Below are positions 1 through 8,225 of a DNA stretch of 64,000 nt, one piece after another. The number at the start of each line of letters is the position of its first letter. The first letter of the stretch is position 1. A program made the position numbers and the translations under genes. Source of the DNA: Roseovarius tolerans (lineage in GTDB: Bacteria; Pseudomonadota; Alphaproteobacteria; Rhodobacterales; Rhodobacteraceae); contig NZ_FOBO01000007.1 of NCBI RefSeq assembly GCF_900109855.1, positions 119,943 through 183,942 of the forward strand. The letters are read 5' to 3'. Below the pieces are notes generated by a model. That model ran no database searches, had not been told where the DNA came from, and saw nothing but the letters and a program-made list of their open reading frames with translations.

Positions 1-248
1 AGGTGGTGCATGACCAGATCATGGATGCGCGCGCCGAACTGATGAACCGGCAGATGCTGATCCTGTCGGTGGTGGCGGCGATCTTCCTGCCGCTCGGGCT
101 TCTGACCGGGCTTCTGGGGATCAACGTGGGTGGCATGCCGGGGGCAGAGGATCCGCGCGCCTTCTGGATCGTGAGCGGGGGCTTGGTGCTCATCGGCCTC
201 GCGCTCGTGCTGTGGTTCCGCCATGCCGGATTGCTTGGCCGTCGCTGA
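1..248 (+). CDS. C-terminal part of a CorA/ZntB-type divalent cation channel (truncated by window edge)
   Basis: The gene enters from the left edge, with its reading frame starting at base 3. The visible 81 residues are the membrane end of a CorA-superfamily transporter. There is a short cytoplasmic helix, then a first membrane span of about 25 residues, a loop motif GIN followed by VGGMPG, and a second span close to the C-terminus. CorA proteins normally carry GMN at this loop and use it to select hydrated Mg2+ or Zn2+; here the Met is replaced by Ile. The loop is most like the ZntB branch, which moves zinc, but the cytoplasmic funnel that would settle the branch lies outside the window. Confidence 0.8.
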   Translation, partial: VVHDQIMDARAELMNRQMLILSVVAAIFLPLGLLTGLLGINVGGMPGAEDPRAFWIVSGGLVLIGLALVLWFRHAGLLGRR

Positions 249-296
249 CCTCCCCGGTTTCTTTATGGCGAAAATACTCGAATCGCACCGCGTGTC

Positions 297-737
297 TCAC
301 GCACCCCGATCAAGTTTCGTGCTCAGGTGAATCAGGCTCTCCGACCCCTTCACCCCCTTGGCCTCACCGATCCGGTCGAGCGTCTCGTCGAGCGCTTCGG
401 TGGTCTCGGCCTCGATGGTCACGATCAGGTCGAACCGCCCCGAGGTGGTATGCACCCGGCGCACCTGCGGCAGGGATTTCAGCCGCGCCAGCACCGCCGG
501 GCCGGTGCGTGGCTCGATGCTCAGCAAGGCCGTGGCGCGCAGCGCAGCCCGCGCGGCCTGCCCGAGCCGCAGCGCGTACCCCGCGATCACGCCTGAACTT
601 TCCAGCCGGTCCAGCCGTGCCTGCACCGTGGTGCGCGCCAGCCCCAGACGGCGCGCGAGCGTGGCCACCGGCAGGCGGGCATTATCCTGCAGAAGGGCGA
701 TCAGGTTACGGTCGGTCTCGTCGATCTGCTGTGTCAT
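297..737 (-). CDS. Lrp/AsnC-family transcriptional regulator
   Basis: This 146-residue protein has the usual Lrp/AsnC length and layout. An N-terminal winged helix-turn-helix (about residues 5-60) begins with the family pattern IDETDRNLIALLQDNAR. A RAM/AsnC ligand-binding domain (about 68-140) follows, with the conserved TTSGRFDLIVTIE segment. Such proteins assemble as dimers to octamers and sense amino acids. It is transcribed away from a PLP-dependent basic amino acid decarboxylase, and an inverted repeat lies between the two genes at 745-777. A role as local regulator of that decarboxylase, responding to its amino acid substrate or product, is therefore likely but inferred. Confidence 0.9.
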   Translation of the reverse strand: MTQQIDETDRNLIALLQDNARLPVATLARRLGLARTTVQARLDRLESSGVIAGYALRLGQAARAALRATALLSIEPRTGPAVLARLKSLPQVRRVHTTSGRFDLIVTIEAETTEALDETLDRIGEAKGVKGSESLIHLSTKLDRGA

Positions 738-744
738 GCTGTCG

Positions 745-777
745 TTTCGTCTGACTCTGCCGCAAGATTAGACGAAA
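745..777. promoter_or_regulatory. Inverted repeat, probable Lrp/AsnC operator
   Basis: Arms TTTCGTCT (745-752) and AGACGAAA (770-777) are perfect 8-bp complements separated by 17 bp. They lie in the 108-bp space between the divergent Lrp/AsnC gene (start 737) and the decarboxylase (start 846). The left arm is only 8 bp from the regulator's start codon, which suggests autoregulation. The half-sites are about 25 bp apart centre to centre. Confidence 0.6.
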
Positions 778-845
778 TAACGCGATGAATCGATGCAAAT
801 TCGGGTGACACTGTGAAAAAGAGCAGGCCAAGAGGGAAAATACCC

Positions 846-1976
846 ATGGAAAACACCCCCCCGATCCCCGATCCGCACACGCATCTGCTGCGCCATGCCC
901 CCGACGCGCCGGTGCTCTATTTCAACCCCGAGCGGCTTCAGGCCACGGCACGGGCGTTCCGGCACGGCTTCCCCGGCCTCGTGACCTATGCGGTCAAGGC
1001 CAACCCGGGTGAGGAGGTGCTGGCCAATCTCGCCCGCGCCGGCATCACCGCATTCGACGTGGCAAGCCCCGCCGAGATGCGCGCCGTGCGCGCCGTCGCC
1101 CCCGATGCCGCGCTGCATTACAACAACCCCGTGCGCTCCCCCGCCGAGGTGGCGGTCGCCGCTGAAATGGGCGTGCGCTCCTTCTCGGTCGATTGCCTGC
1201 ACGAGTTGGACAAGCTGACCGGCCATGTCGTCGATGGGTCCGAGATCAGTGTGCGCCTTGCCCTGCCTGTGGTGGGCGCGGCCTATGATTTCGGCGAGAA
1301 ATTCGGCGTCGGCCCCGACCGCGCGGCGGAATTGCTGCGCGCCGTGGTGGCGCGCGGTTTCACCCCGTCGATGACCTTTCACCCCGGCACCCAATGCGCC
1401 GACCCCAAAGCCTGGGGCAGCTATATCGCCGCCGCGGCCGATGTGGCACGCAGCGCGGGCGTGCGGCTGCACCGGCTCAATGTCGGCGGCGGCTTTGCCT
1501 CGCACCGCACGGGGCCCGCGCCGGACCTGAGCGTGATTTTTACCCATATCGGCAGCCGGGTGGCGCAGCACTTCGGCGCGGACACGCCACAGCTTGTCTG
1601 CGAGCCGGGCCGCGCCATGGTGGCCGAGGCGTTCAGCATGGCGGTCCGCGTCAAGGCGCTGCGCGACAGCGGTGCCATTTTCGTCAATGACGGCGTCTAT
1701 GGCGGCCTGACCGAGATCCGCGACATCGGCGCGCCCGACCGGATCGAAGTGATCGCCCCCGATGGCACCGCCCGGCGCGGTGCCCCGCAGCCGCGCGTCG
1801 TCTTCGGGCCCACCTGCGACAGCATCGACCGGCTGCCCGCCCCCTTGCCCCTGCCGGATGATCTGGCCGAGGGCGACTACCTGCTGATCCACGGCATGGG
1901 CGCCTACACCCGAAGCCTCAGCACCGATTTCAACGGCTACGGCTTGCGCGATGTGGTCACGGTGGCGCGGCTCTGA
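846..1976 (+). CDS. Fold type III PLP-dependent ornithine/lysine-type decarboxylase
   Basis: The 376-residue protein belongs to the alanine-racemase-fold (Orn/DAP/Arg group 2) decarboxylases. Visible marks are the PLP-lysine segment YAVKANP near residue 55, the phosphate-binding glycine loop LNVGGGF, the PLP-binding CEPGR motif, and FGPTCDSID carrying the conserved catalytic cysteine and following acidic residue of ornithine decarboxylase. The family converts ornithine (or lysine) to putrescine (or cadaverine), the first step to spermidine. I chose the ATG at 846 because GAGGG lies 9 bp upstream; a GTG at 813 lacks a comparable site. Substrate preference cannot be read from sequence alone. 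The MTA phosphorylase, adenine deaminase and apt genes further along would recycle polyamine by-products. Confidence 0.9.
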   Translation: MENTPPIPDPHTHLLRHAPDAPVLYFNPERLQATARAFRHGFPGLVTYAVKANPGEEVLANLARAGITAFDVASPAEMRAVRAVAPDAALHYNNPVRSPAEVAVAAEMGVRSFSVDCLHELDKLTGHVVDGSEISVRLALPVVGAAYDFGEKFGVGPDRAAELLRAVVARGFTPSMTFHPGTQCADPKAWGSYIAAAADVARSAGVRLHRLNVGGGFASHRTGPAPDLSVIFTHIGSRVAQHFGADTPQLVCEPGRAMVAEAFSMAVRVKALRDSGAIFVNDGVYGGLTEIRDIGAPDRIEVIAPDGTARRGAPQPRVVFGPTCDSIDRLPAPLPLPDDLAEGDYLLIHGMGAYTRSLSTDFNGYGLRDVVTVARL

Positions 1977-2084
1977 CGCAACGCTCACGCGAATTTTCAT
2001 GAAATGTCAGTTATTTCGGCGCAGACTGGGCTTATATTGATCGCGTGAGGGCCGCCGCCTGCGGCCCGTCGAAACAGGTGTCGC

Positions 2085-3173
2085 ATGTCATGGCGTGACT
2101 GGACCAAGAGCGTATACGACTGGCTGCGTCCCGGCTCGCGGGCCGAGCATACCGCCTTTGCCCATCGACGCGGCCCGGTTACGCATGTTCTCATCCTCGA
2201 TGGCACGATGTCGAGCCTCGCCGAAGGCTATGAAACCAATGCCGGGCTCACCTTCAAGCTTTTGCGCGAAATGGCGGGGCAGGACCTGTCGCTCTATTAC
2301 GAGGCGGGGATTCAATGGCGCGACTGGCGCGCGACCGGCGACATCATCCTGGGGCGCGGCATCAACCGGCAGATCCGCCGCGCCTATGGCTATCTCGCCA
2401 GCCGCTACCGCCCCGGCGACCGGATTTTCCTGATCGGCTATTCGCGTGGTGCCTATGCGGTGCGCTCGCTGGCCGGGGTGATCGACCGGGTCGGCCTGGT
2501 GCGGACCGAGGCCGCGACCGAGCGCAACGTGCGCCTCGCCTTTCGGCATTACCGCTGCACGCCGCATTCCAAGGTGGCAGAGGCCTTCGCCCGCGCCCAT
2601 TGCCACGCCAGCTGCCATGTCGAAATGGTCGGCGTCTGGGACACGGTCAAGGCGCTTGGCCTGCGCATTCCAATCCTGTGGCGCTTTCGCGTCGATCAGC
2701 ACGGGTTTCACAGTCACCATCTGGGGCACACCACGCGGCACGGCTTTCACGCCTTGGCATTGGACGAGACGCGCAACGCCTATTGGCCGGTCCTGTGGGA
2801 AACGCTGCCGGATTTCGACGGCCATCTGGAGCAGGTCTGGTTCAGGGGCTGTCATTCGGATGTCGGGGGCCAGTTATGCGGCGTGCACGCGGCGCGCCCA
2901 TTGGCCAATATCCCGCTGGTGTGGATGCTGGAACGGGCCGAGGGCTGCGCGTTGCCTCTGCCCGAGGGCTGGCGCGCCCGGTTTCCGCAGGATGCCGACG
3001 CGCCGTCGGTCGGCACATGGATCGGCTGGGGCAAGATATTGCTGATGCGCCGCCCCCGCTTGGTCGGGCGCGATCCGTCCGAACGCCTGCACGACAGCGT
3101 GAACGGCGCGCTGCGGCGCGGCTGGGGCGGTCCACGCCTTACGGGCCCCTTGAAAGAACATGCGGGGTCGTGA
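2085..3173 (+). CDS. DUF2235 alpha/beta hydrolase domain protein
   Basis: The 362-residue protein begins with a short polar tail and then the DUF2235 domain. The strand VTHVLILDGTMSSL is followed by the nucleophile elbow GYSRGAYAVRSLAG (GxSxG, serine near residue 122). Conserved SDVGGQ near residue 260 probably supplies the catalytic Asp, and FHALALDE is also typical. Relatives include type VI secretion Tle1-type phospholipases, but many DUF2235 proteins are free-standing and uncharacterised. No signal peptide and no vgrG, PAAR or immunity gene are visible next to it, so an effector role is not supported. A lipase or esterase activity is the most that can be inferred. Confidence 0.85.
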   Translation: MSWRDWTKSVYDWLRPGSRAEHTAFAHRRGPVTHVLILDGTMSSLAEGYETNAGLTFKLLREMAGQDLSLYYEAGIQWRDWRATGDIILGRGINRQIRRAYGYLASRYRPGDRIFLIGYSRGAYAVRSLAGVIDRVGLVRTEAATERNVRLAFRHYRCTPHSKVAEAFARAHCHASCHVEMVGVWDTVKALGLRIPILWRFRVDQHGFHSHHLGHTTRHGFHALALDETRNAYWPVLWETLPDFDGHLEQVWFRGCHSDVGGQLCGVHAARPLANIPLVWMLERAEGCALPLPEGWRARFPQDADAPSVGTWIGWGKILLMRRPRLVGRDPSERLHDSVNGALRRGWGGPRLTGPLKEHAGS

Positions 3174-3211
3174 ATGCGGCACATGTGCTGGATCGGGTTT
3201 GGCGTTGTGCG

Positions 3212-3443
3212 AACATAAGCGCCTCCCGCGCGATACGCACCGAAGGTGCCGCGCGATCGTCATGCCAGAGGCATGCCTCCGGCATGACGCCGTCCCGCGG
3301 CCTGGCGATATGATAGGGCGCGCAACGTGTTGAGTTCAGGATGACTTGGCTGGCATAAAGCGCCCGCCACGACGGTCGCATCGCCAGTCCCCGGCCCTGC
3401 GATCACGCGGCACCTTCTGGCGGGGTGCTATGCCCCCTTCAGA
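3212..3443 (+). repeat. Dispersed repeat, copy A (full length, with inverted ends)
   Basis: This 230-bp gene-free segment is closely similar over most of its length to 45375-45583, and its right end recurs inverted at 39541-39625. Near its ends it carries inverted repeats: GAAGGTGCCGCGCGATCG at 3242-3259 pairs with 3400-3417 (17 of 18 positions). Outside these lie CATA...GC-type ends. Relative to copy B it has an extra 32-bp near-perfect palindrome at 3258-3289 (15 of 16 pairs). The layout resembles a small non-autonomous mobile element, but no transposase and no clear target duplication are visible. Confidence 0.7.
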
Positions 3444-3456
3444 CCAAGCCCCCCGC

Positions 3457-4314
3457 TCAGCCGCCCCATGTCGGATGAAACCGCCCCGCAGGCGACAGCG
3501 TGAAAATCTCCGCCCCCTCTGTCGTCACCCCCACCGAATGCTCGAACTGCGCCGAGAGCGACTTGTCGCGCGTCACCGCCGTCCAGTCATCGGCCAGCAC
3601 CTTGGTCTCGGGCCGCCCGAGGTTCACCATCGGCTCGATAGTAAAAAACATGCCCTCTTCCAGCACCGCCCCCGCACCCGCGCGCCCGTAATGCAGCACG
3701 TTGGGCGGCGCGTGAAACACCCGGCCCAGACCGTGGCCGCAGAAATCGCGCACCACCGACATGCGCTGCGCCTCGACATAGGCCTGGATCGCATGGCCGA
3801 TATCGCCGAAGGTATTGCCCGGCCGCACCGCCTCGATCCCCTTCATCAGCGCGTCATGCGTCACCTGAATGAGCCGCTCGGCCTTGCGCCCCAGCTTGCC
3901 CGCCACATACATCCGGCTGGTATCGCCGAACCAGCCATCGACGATCACGGTGACGTCGACATTCAGGATATCGCCATCCTTGAGCACCTTGTCGCCCGGA
4001 ATGCCGTGGCAGACCACGTGATTGACGCTGATGCAGCTGGCGTGCTGATAACCCTTGTAGCCGATGGTCGCCGACTTGGCCCCGGCGGCGGTCACCTTTT
4101 CCTCGATCAGCGCATCAATCGCCCCGGTGGTCTGGCCCACGAACACATGGTCGGCGATCTCGTCGAGGATCGTCGCCGCCAGCCGCCCTGCTTCATGCAT
4201 GCCCGCGAAATCCGCCGCCTCGTGGATGCGGATGCCTTCGCGCGTGGTACGTCCCCGGTGTTTGTTCACATCTGGCCTCATGTCGTGGTCTGTTTTGTCT
4301 TTAATTAGGCCCAT
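3457..4314 (-). CDS. map: Methionine aminopeptidase, type I
   Basis: It removes the initiator methionine from nascent proteins. All five metal ligands of the pita-bread fold are visible: Asp in NVDVTV, Asp in GDTSR, His in FCGHGLGR, Glu in TIEPMV and Glu in QFEHS. The substrate-binding histidine region HASCISVNHVVCHG is also present. From the ATG at 4314 the protein has 285 residues, close to the usual alphaproteobacterial length. A TTG at 4323 or an ATG at 4281 are other possible starts. It lies 27 bp downstream of sfsA on the same strand, the common sfsA-map order, so the two are probably co-transcribed. Confidence 0.93.
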   Translation of the reverse strand: MGLIKDKTDHDMRPDVNKHRGRTTREGIRIHEAADFAGMHEAGRLAATILDEIADHVFVGQTTGAIDALIEEKVTAAGAKSATIGYKGYQHASCISVNHVVCHGIPGDKVLKDGDILNVDVTVIVDGWFGDTSRMYVAGKLGRKAERLIQVTHDALMKGIEAVRPGNTFGDIGHAIQAYVEAQRMSVVRDFCGHGLGRVFHAPPNVLHYGRAGAGAVLEEGMFFTIEPMVNLGRPETKVLADDWTAVTRDKSLSAQFEHSVGVTTEGAEIFTLSPAGRFHPTWGG

Positions 4315-4341
4315 TTGCCCCAAAGGACCAGAGGCGCGTAC

Positions 4342-5043
4342 CTAGTCGTGATGCAAGCCGGGGCCGAGCGTGATCTGATCGGGGCTGATATCGGCGCGGT
4401 ATGACAGCACCGTGACCCCCGCCGCGCGCGCCGCCGTGAGCGCGCGTGCATAGCCGGGGTCGATATCGCCCGCCACTCGCACCGTTTGCGCATCGGTGTG
4501 CTGCACGAGGTAGAACAGCACCGCCCGGTGCCCCGCCTGCGCCACTCTCGCCAATTCGCCGAGATGTTTCGCGCCGCGCGCGGTGACGCTGTCGGGAAAC
4601 TCGGCCACGCCTGCCTGCCGCGAGAGTGTCACCGATTTCACCTCGACATAGGCGTCGGGCAGGCCCGCGCCCGACAGCAGAAAGTCGATCCGGCTGTTTT
4701 CGCCGTATTTCTGTTCCGGCCGCACGGTCGCATATTCCGCCAGTTCCGCGATCTCGCCCGCCTCCAATGCGGCGCGCAGCGCGCGATTGGGCAGGCCGGT
4801 ATCGACGCCGGTGAAATGCCCGTTCTCGTGATCGACCAGCCGCCAGCCGTATTTCAGCTTCTTGCGGGGGTCGTCATTGGGCTCCACCCAGATCCGCGTG
4901 CCCGGTTCCGCGAGCCCCATCATCGAGCCGGGATTGGCACAATGCGCCACCGCCTCGGCACCATCGTCCAGCCGGATATCGGCCAGGAACCGCTTGTAGC
5001 GACGGATCAGCCGCGCGGGCACGAGAGGGGTTTGAAAGCGCAT
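4342..5043 (-). CDS. sfsA: SfsA family DNA/RNA-binding nuclease-like protein
   Basis: This 233-residue protein has the full SfsA pattern. The N-terminal part is OB-like with RRYKRFLADIRL, then AHCANPGSMMGL and TRIWVEPNDDPRKKLKYGW. The C-terminal nuclease-like part contains SRIDFLLSG and YVEVKSVTLS, and the latter carries the D...ExK type active-site residues. SfsA was named for stimulating maltose use in E. coli and is now considered a nucleic-acid-binding protein with nuclease-like fold; its physiological role is unsettled. It is the first gene of a two-gene unit with map and is divergent from the MoCF-domain gene, with only 45 bp between start codons. Confidence 0.92.
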   Translation of the reverse strand: MRFQTPLVPARLIRRYKRFLADIRLDDGAEAVAHCANPGSMMGLAEPGTRIWVEPNDDPRKKLKYGWRLVDHENGHFTGVDTGLPNRALRAALEAGEIAELAEYATVRPEQKYGENSRIDFLLSGAGLPDAYVEVKSVTLSRQAGVAEFPDSVTARGAKHLGELARVAQAGHRAVLFYLVQHTDAQTVRVAGDIDPGYARALTAARAAGVTVLSYRADISPDQITLGPGLHHD

Positions 5044-5088
5044 GCGCTGCGCCTATACCCTAGGCATCCGCAGATCAAGGAGGCCCCC

Positions 5089-5811
5089 ATGCCCAACCCG
5101 AGTGCCGCCATGCTTGTCATCGGGGATGAAATCCTCTCCGGCCGGACGCGCGATGCCAACATGCACTATCTGGCAGGTGAGCTGACCCGCGCAGGCATCG
5201 ACCTGCGCGAGGTCCGGGTGATCAGTGACGACCCCGATGCCATCGTCGCGGGGGTGCAGGCGCTGAGTGCGGCCCATGACGTGGTCTTCACCTCGGGCGG
5301 GATCGGCCCCACCCATGACGACATCACCGCCGAGAACGTGGCCCGCGCCTTTGATCGGCCCATCGCGGTGCGCGACGATGCCCGCTGCATTCTCGTCGCG
5401 CATTACGCCGCGCGCGAGCAGGAGTTGAACGAGGCCCGTCTGCGCATGGCGCGTGTTCCCGATGGGGCCACGCTGATCGACAACCCGATCAGCGCCGCGC
5501 CGGGCTTTACCATCGAGAACGTGCATGTCATGGCCGGGGTGCCGTCGATCTTTCAGGCGATGCTGGCCTCGGTCCTGCCGACGATCACCGGCGGCGCGCC
5601 GCTTTTGTCGCAGACGCTCGAGGTGCGGCGCGGCGAGGGCGATATCGCCGGGCCGCTCACCGATCTTGCGGCGCGCTATCCGGATCTCACCTTCGGCTCC
5701 TACCCGTTCATCCGCGACGGCTGTCACGGGGCCAATGTCGTGGTGCGTGGACAGGACGGGGCACAGGTCGACGCGGCGATGGCCAAACTCTCCGAGATGT
5801 TCGCCGGATGA
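5089..5811 (+). CDS. MoCF-domain (MoaB/CinA N-terminal-like) protein
   Basis: The 240-residue protein is a stand-alone molybdopterin-binding (MoCF) domain of the type annotated as competence/damage-inducible protein A N-terminal region. Visible motifs are VIGDEILSGRTRDAN at the start, TSGGIGPTHDDITAENV around residue 65-80 and the later GVPSIFQAML. It lacks the C-terminal pyridine-nucleotide amidohydrolase domain of full CinA. The start at 5089 is fixed by AAGGAGG about 6 bp upstream; the open frame extends far further upstream but overlaps sfsA. Its 3' end overlaps the next GNAT gene by ATGA. Substrate is unknown. Confidence 0.88.
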   Translation: MPNPSAAMLVIGDEILSGRTRDANMHYLAGELTRAGIDLREVRVISDDPDAIVAGVQALSAAHDVVFTSGGIGPTHDDITAENVARAFDRPIAVRDDARCILVAHYAAREQELNEARLRMARVPDGATLIDNPISAAPGFTIENVHVMAGVPSIFQAMLASVLPTITGGAPLLSQTLEVRRGEGDIAGPLTDLAARYPDLTFGSYPFIRDGCHGANVVVRGQDGAQVDAAMAKLSEMFAG

Positions 5812-6527
5812 GGCCCGATGCGCAGACGCTCTATGCCGTGACCGAGGCGACATGGCCCCCGGCGCGGATCGAGACGCGGGGCCCGGTCACCCTCCGCGAC
5901 GGCGCGGGCGGCGGCAAGCGGGTCTCGGCGGCGACGGCGACGCGCGCGCTGACGCCCGATGAACTGACCGACGCCGAGGCCGCGATGCGCGGGCTGGGGC
6001 AGGGGGCATTGTTCCAGATCCGCGCAGGCGACGACGCGCTCGATGCCATGCTGGCCGATAATGGCTACCGCGTGGTCGATCCGGTCAATCTCTACGTCGC
6101 CCCGGTCGCGGCACTGACGGTCGAGACACCGCCGCGTGTCACCACCTTCTCGGTCTGGGAACCGCTCGAGATCATGCGCGAGATCTGGGCCGAGGGCGGC
6201 ATCGGCCCTGCCCGCATCGCGGTGATAGAGCGCGCGGCCTGCGCCAAGACCGGCCTTTTCGGGCGGCATGATAACCGCCCCGCCGCCGTGGGCTATGCCG
6301 GGCTGCATGACGGCATCGCCATGGTCCACGCGCTCGAGGTGCGCGCGGCGCACCGGCGGGCAGGCATGGGCCGCTGGATGATGATCGAGGCCGCGCATTG
6401 GGCGGCCCGTCACGGCGCTGCACATATCGCTGTGCTCTGCACCAAGCAGAACGCTGCTGCCAACGGCCTCTATGCTTCCATGGGCTTTGCACCTGTGGGA
6501 GAGTATCACTATCGCCAGAAGGACTGA
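5808..6527 (+). CDS. GNAT family N-acetyltransferase
   Basis: The 239-residue protein carries a C-terminal GNAT fold at about residues 135-236. The pattern is MVHALEVRAAHRRAGMGRWMM, which matches the acetyl-CoA-binding V-x-x-x-x-R-x-x-G-x-G/A loop, followed by AAHIAVLCTKQNAAANGLYASMGF, typical of the final strand-helix pair. The N-terminal half is less conserved and may bind the acceptor. The start overlaps the stop of the MoCF gene (ATGA) and the peroxidase-like gene follows after 3 bp, so the three form one translationally coupled unit. The acceptor is not identifiable. Confidence 0.88.
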   Translation: MRPDAQTLYAVTEATWPPARIETRGPVTLRDGAGGGKRVSAATATRALTPDELTDAEAAMRGLGQGALFQIRAGDDALDAMLADNGYRVVDPVNLYVAPVAALTVETPPRVTTFSVWEPLEIMREIWAEGGIGPARIAVIERAACAKTGLFGRHDNRPAAVGYAGLHDGIAMVHALEVRAAHRRAGMGRWMMIEAAHWAARHGAAHIAVLCTKQNAAANGLYASMGFAPVGEYHYRQKD

Positions 6528-6530
6528 GCC

Positions 6531-7103
6531 ATGACCAAGACCTCACCGCCCACAGCCCTCGACCTGCCGATGGTCGACCCGCTGCCAGACGAGACCCGCA
6601 AATATTTCGATATCTGCGAGGACAAGCTGGGCATGATCCCAAACGTGCTGCAAGCCTACGCGTTCGATATCGACAAGCTCAACGCCTTCACCGCGCTTTA
6701 CAATGACCTGATGCTCGCCCCCTCGGGGCTGAGCAAGCTGGAGCGCGAGATGATCGCCGTGGTGGTCAGTTCGATCAATCGCTGCTGGTATTGCCAGGTG
6801 GCGCATGGCGCGGCGGTGCGGCAATTGTCGGGCGATCCGGCGCTGGGTGAGGCGATGGTGATGAACTGGCGCGCCGCCACCCTCGATGCCCGCCAGACCG
6901 CGATGCTGGGCTTTGCCGAGAAGATCACCAAGGCGTCGTCCGAGATCACCGAGGCGGATCGCGCGGCTTTGCGCGAGGCGGGCTTCGCCGATCGCGATAT
7001 CTGGGACATCGCCAATGTCGCGGGGTTCTTCAACATGACCAACCGGGTCGCCTCGGCCACGGCCATGCAGCCCAATCCCGACTACCACGCGCAGGCCCGG
7101 TAA
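6531..7103 (+). CDS. AhpD/carboxymuconolactone-decarboxylase-like peroxidase-related enzyme
   Basis: This 190-residue protein is an alkylhydroperoxidase-like member of the CMD superfamily. The redox-active CxxC is visible in RCWYCQVAHG (about residues 84-92) with the partner histidine, preceded by LEREMIAVVVSSIN as in the family's peroxidase-related subgroup. The C-terminal half FADRDIWDIANVAGFFNMTNRVA is also characteristic. Such proteins reduce peroxides or act as thiol-disulfide enzymes in the cytoplasm; the reductant is unknown here. A good ribosome site (AAGGA) precedes ATG 6531, 3 bp after the GNAT gene. Confidence 0.88.
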   Translation: MTKTSPPTALDLPMVDPLPDETRKYFDICEDKLGMIPNVLQAYAFDIDKLNAFTALYNDLMLAPSGLSKLEREMIAVVVSSINRCWYCQVAHGAAVRQLSGDPALGEAMVMNWRAATLDARQTAMLGFAEKITKASSEITEADRAALREAGFADRDIWDIANVAGFFNMTNRVASATAMQPNPDYHAQAR

Positions 7104-7108
7104 GGCCG

Positions 7109-8041
7109 GTGCGCGTCGTTCTCGCAACCCTGCTGATCGGGCTGGCACTTCCTGTTCACGCGCTCGACCTGCCGCTGCCGGAGACCTCCGAGCAGACCGC
7201 AGATACCCTGCGCGAGGCCGATACGATCCGTCTGCCCTCGGGGCCCTACGCGGACGGCGCACTGCCGCGGCTGCGGCTCGATGGCACGATCCAAAGCCGC
7301 GCCTGGCGCCTGCCGGATCGCGGGTTGACCACGTTGCAAGTGCTCACCCCGCTGCGCGAGGCGCTGGAAAAGGCCGGATGGGAGGTGCTCTTCGACTGCG
7401 CCGCCGAGGAATGCGGTGGCTTCGATTTCCGCTTCAACACCCCGGTTCTGCCCGCGCCCGCGATCTTCGTCGATCTTTTCGATTACCGCTACCTGCTGGC
7501 CCGGCGCGGGATGGGGGCGGCAATGGAACACGCGATGCTGATGGTCAGCGGCGCGGGTGGGCGGGGCTATGTGCAGGCGACCCATGTGCGCCCGGAAGAT
7601 CTGTCGACCATGTCGGCGCCGGTCGCGCCGACAGGCGACGGCGGCGCAGAGGTCAACGGCCGCGCACCGCTGGCCGAGACCCTGCGCAGCCAGGTTCATG
7701 CCGTGCTTGGTGGCCTCGATTTCGGCTCCGGGGCCGCGACATTGGGGCCGGGTCCGCATGACAGCCTCGCCGCATTGGCCGAGCTGCTGTTATCTCGGCC
7801 CGAGATGCGTATCGCGCTGGTCGGACATACCGACGCGGTCGGTGCGCTCGAGACGAATATTGACCTGTCGCGCGCCCGCGCGCAGGCGGTGCGCAGCCTG
7901 CTGATCGAGACCTACGGCGTCGAGGGCGGACGCATCGAGGCGCATGGCATCGGCTTTCTGTCGCCGCGCGCGCCCAACGACAGCGACAGCGGTCGCGATC
8001 TGAACCGCCGGGTCGAGGCGGTGGTGATTTCCGGGTTCTAG
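7109..8041 (+). CDS. Secreted OmpA-domain protein
   Basis: The 310-residue protein starts at GTG 7109 with a hydrophobic signal sequence that ends near VHA (about residue 19). A middle region of unknown fold follows (about 20-190) with two cysteines in DCAAEECGG. The C-terminal OmpA/MotB peptidoglycan-binding domain (about 195-308) contains LDFGSGAATL, VGHTDAVGALETNIDLSRARAQAV and NRRVEAVV. It probably links the outer membrane or a periplasmic assembly to peptidoglycan. No lipobox is seen, so it is likely periplasmic or outer-membrane associated by its N-terminal part. It lies 5 bp after the AhpD-like gene and probably ends that operon. Confidence 0.88.
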   Translation: MRVVLATLLIGLALPVHALDLPLPETSEQTADTLREADTIRLPSGPYADGALPRLRLDGTIQSRAWRLPDRGLTTLQVLTPLREALEKAGWEVLFDCAAEECGGFDFRFNTPVLPAPAIFVDLFDYRYLLARRGMGAAMEHAMLMVSGAGGRGYVQATHVRPEDLSTMSAPVAPTGDGGAEVNGRAPLAETLRSQVHAVLGGLDFGSGAATLGPGPHDSLAALAELLLSRPEMRIALVGHTDAVGALETNIDLSRARAQAVRSLLIETYGVEGGRIEAHGIGFLSPRAPNDSDSGRDLNRRVEAVVISGF

Positions 8042-8225
8042 CGTGGAGGGTTGGGGGCGGGTTTGGCCTTGAGCGGACCTTTGCGCGGCAGAGCCGGCGC
8101 GGCTCACGGCAACGCCATTTCCAGGCCAACATGTGACACGCATAATCCTTTCCAACCCCACCTGCGGGCTTGCCCCGCGTCGCCACTCGCGCGACACTTG
8201 GCTCGTGACAGCCGGAGGGTGACAT

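Noticed and set aside
768..2000. A 410-codon minus-strand frame opposite the decarboxylase
   Set aside because: The plus strand carries complete decarboxylase motifs; this frame shows antisense-type composition only.
2085..3173. DUF2235 protein as a type VI secretion effector
   Set aside because: No vgrG, PAAR, chaperone, immunity or secretion genes occur nearby, and many DUF2235 proteins are unrelated to secretion.
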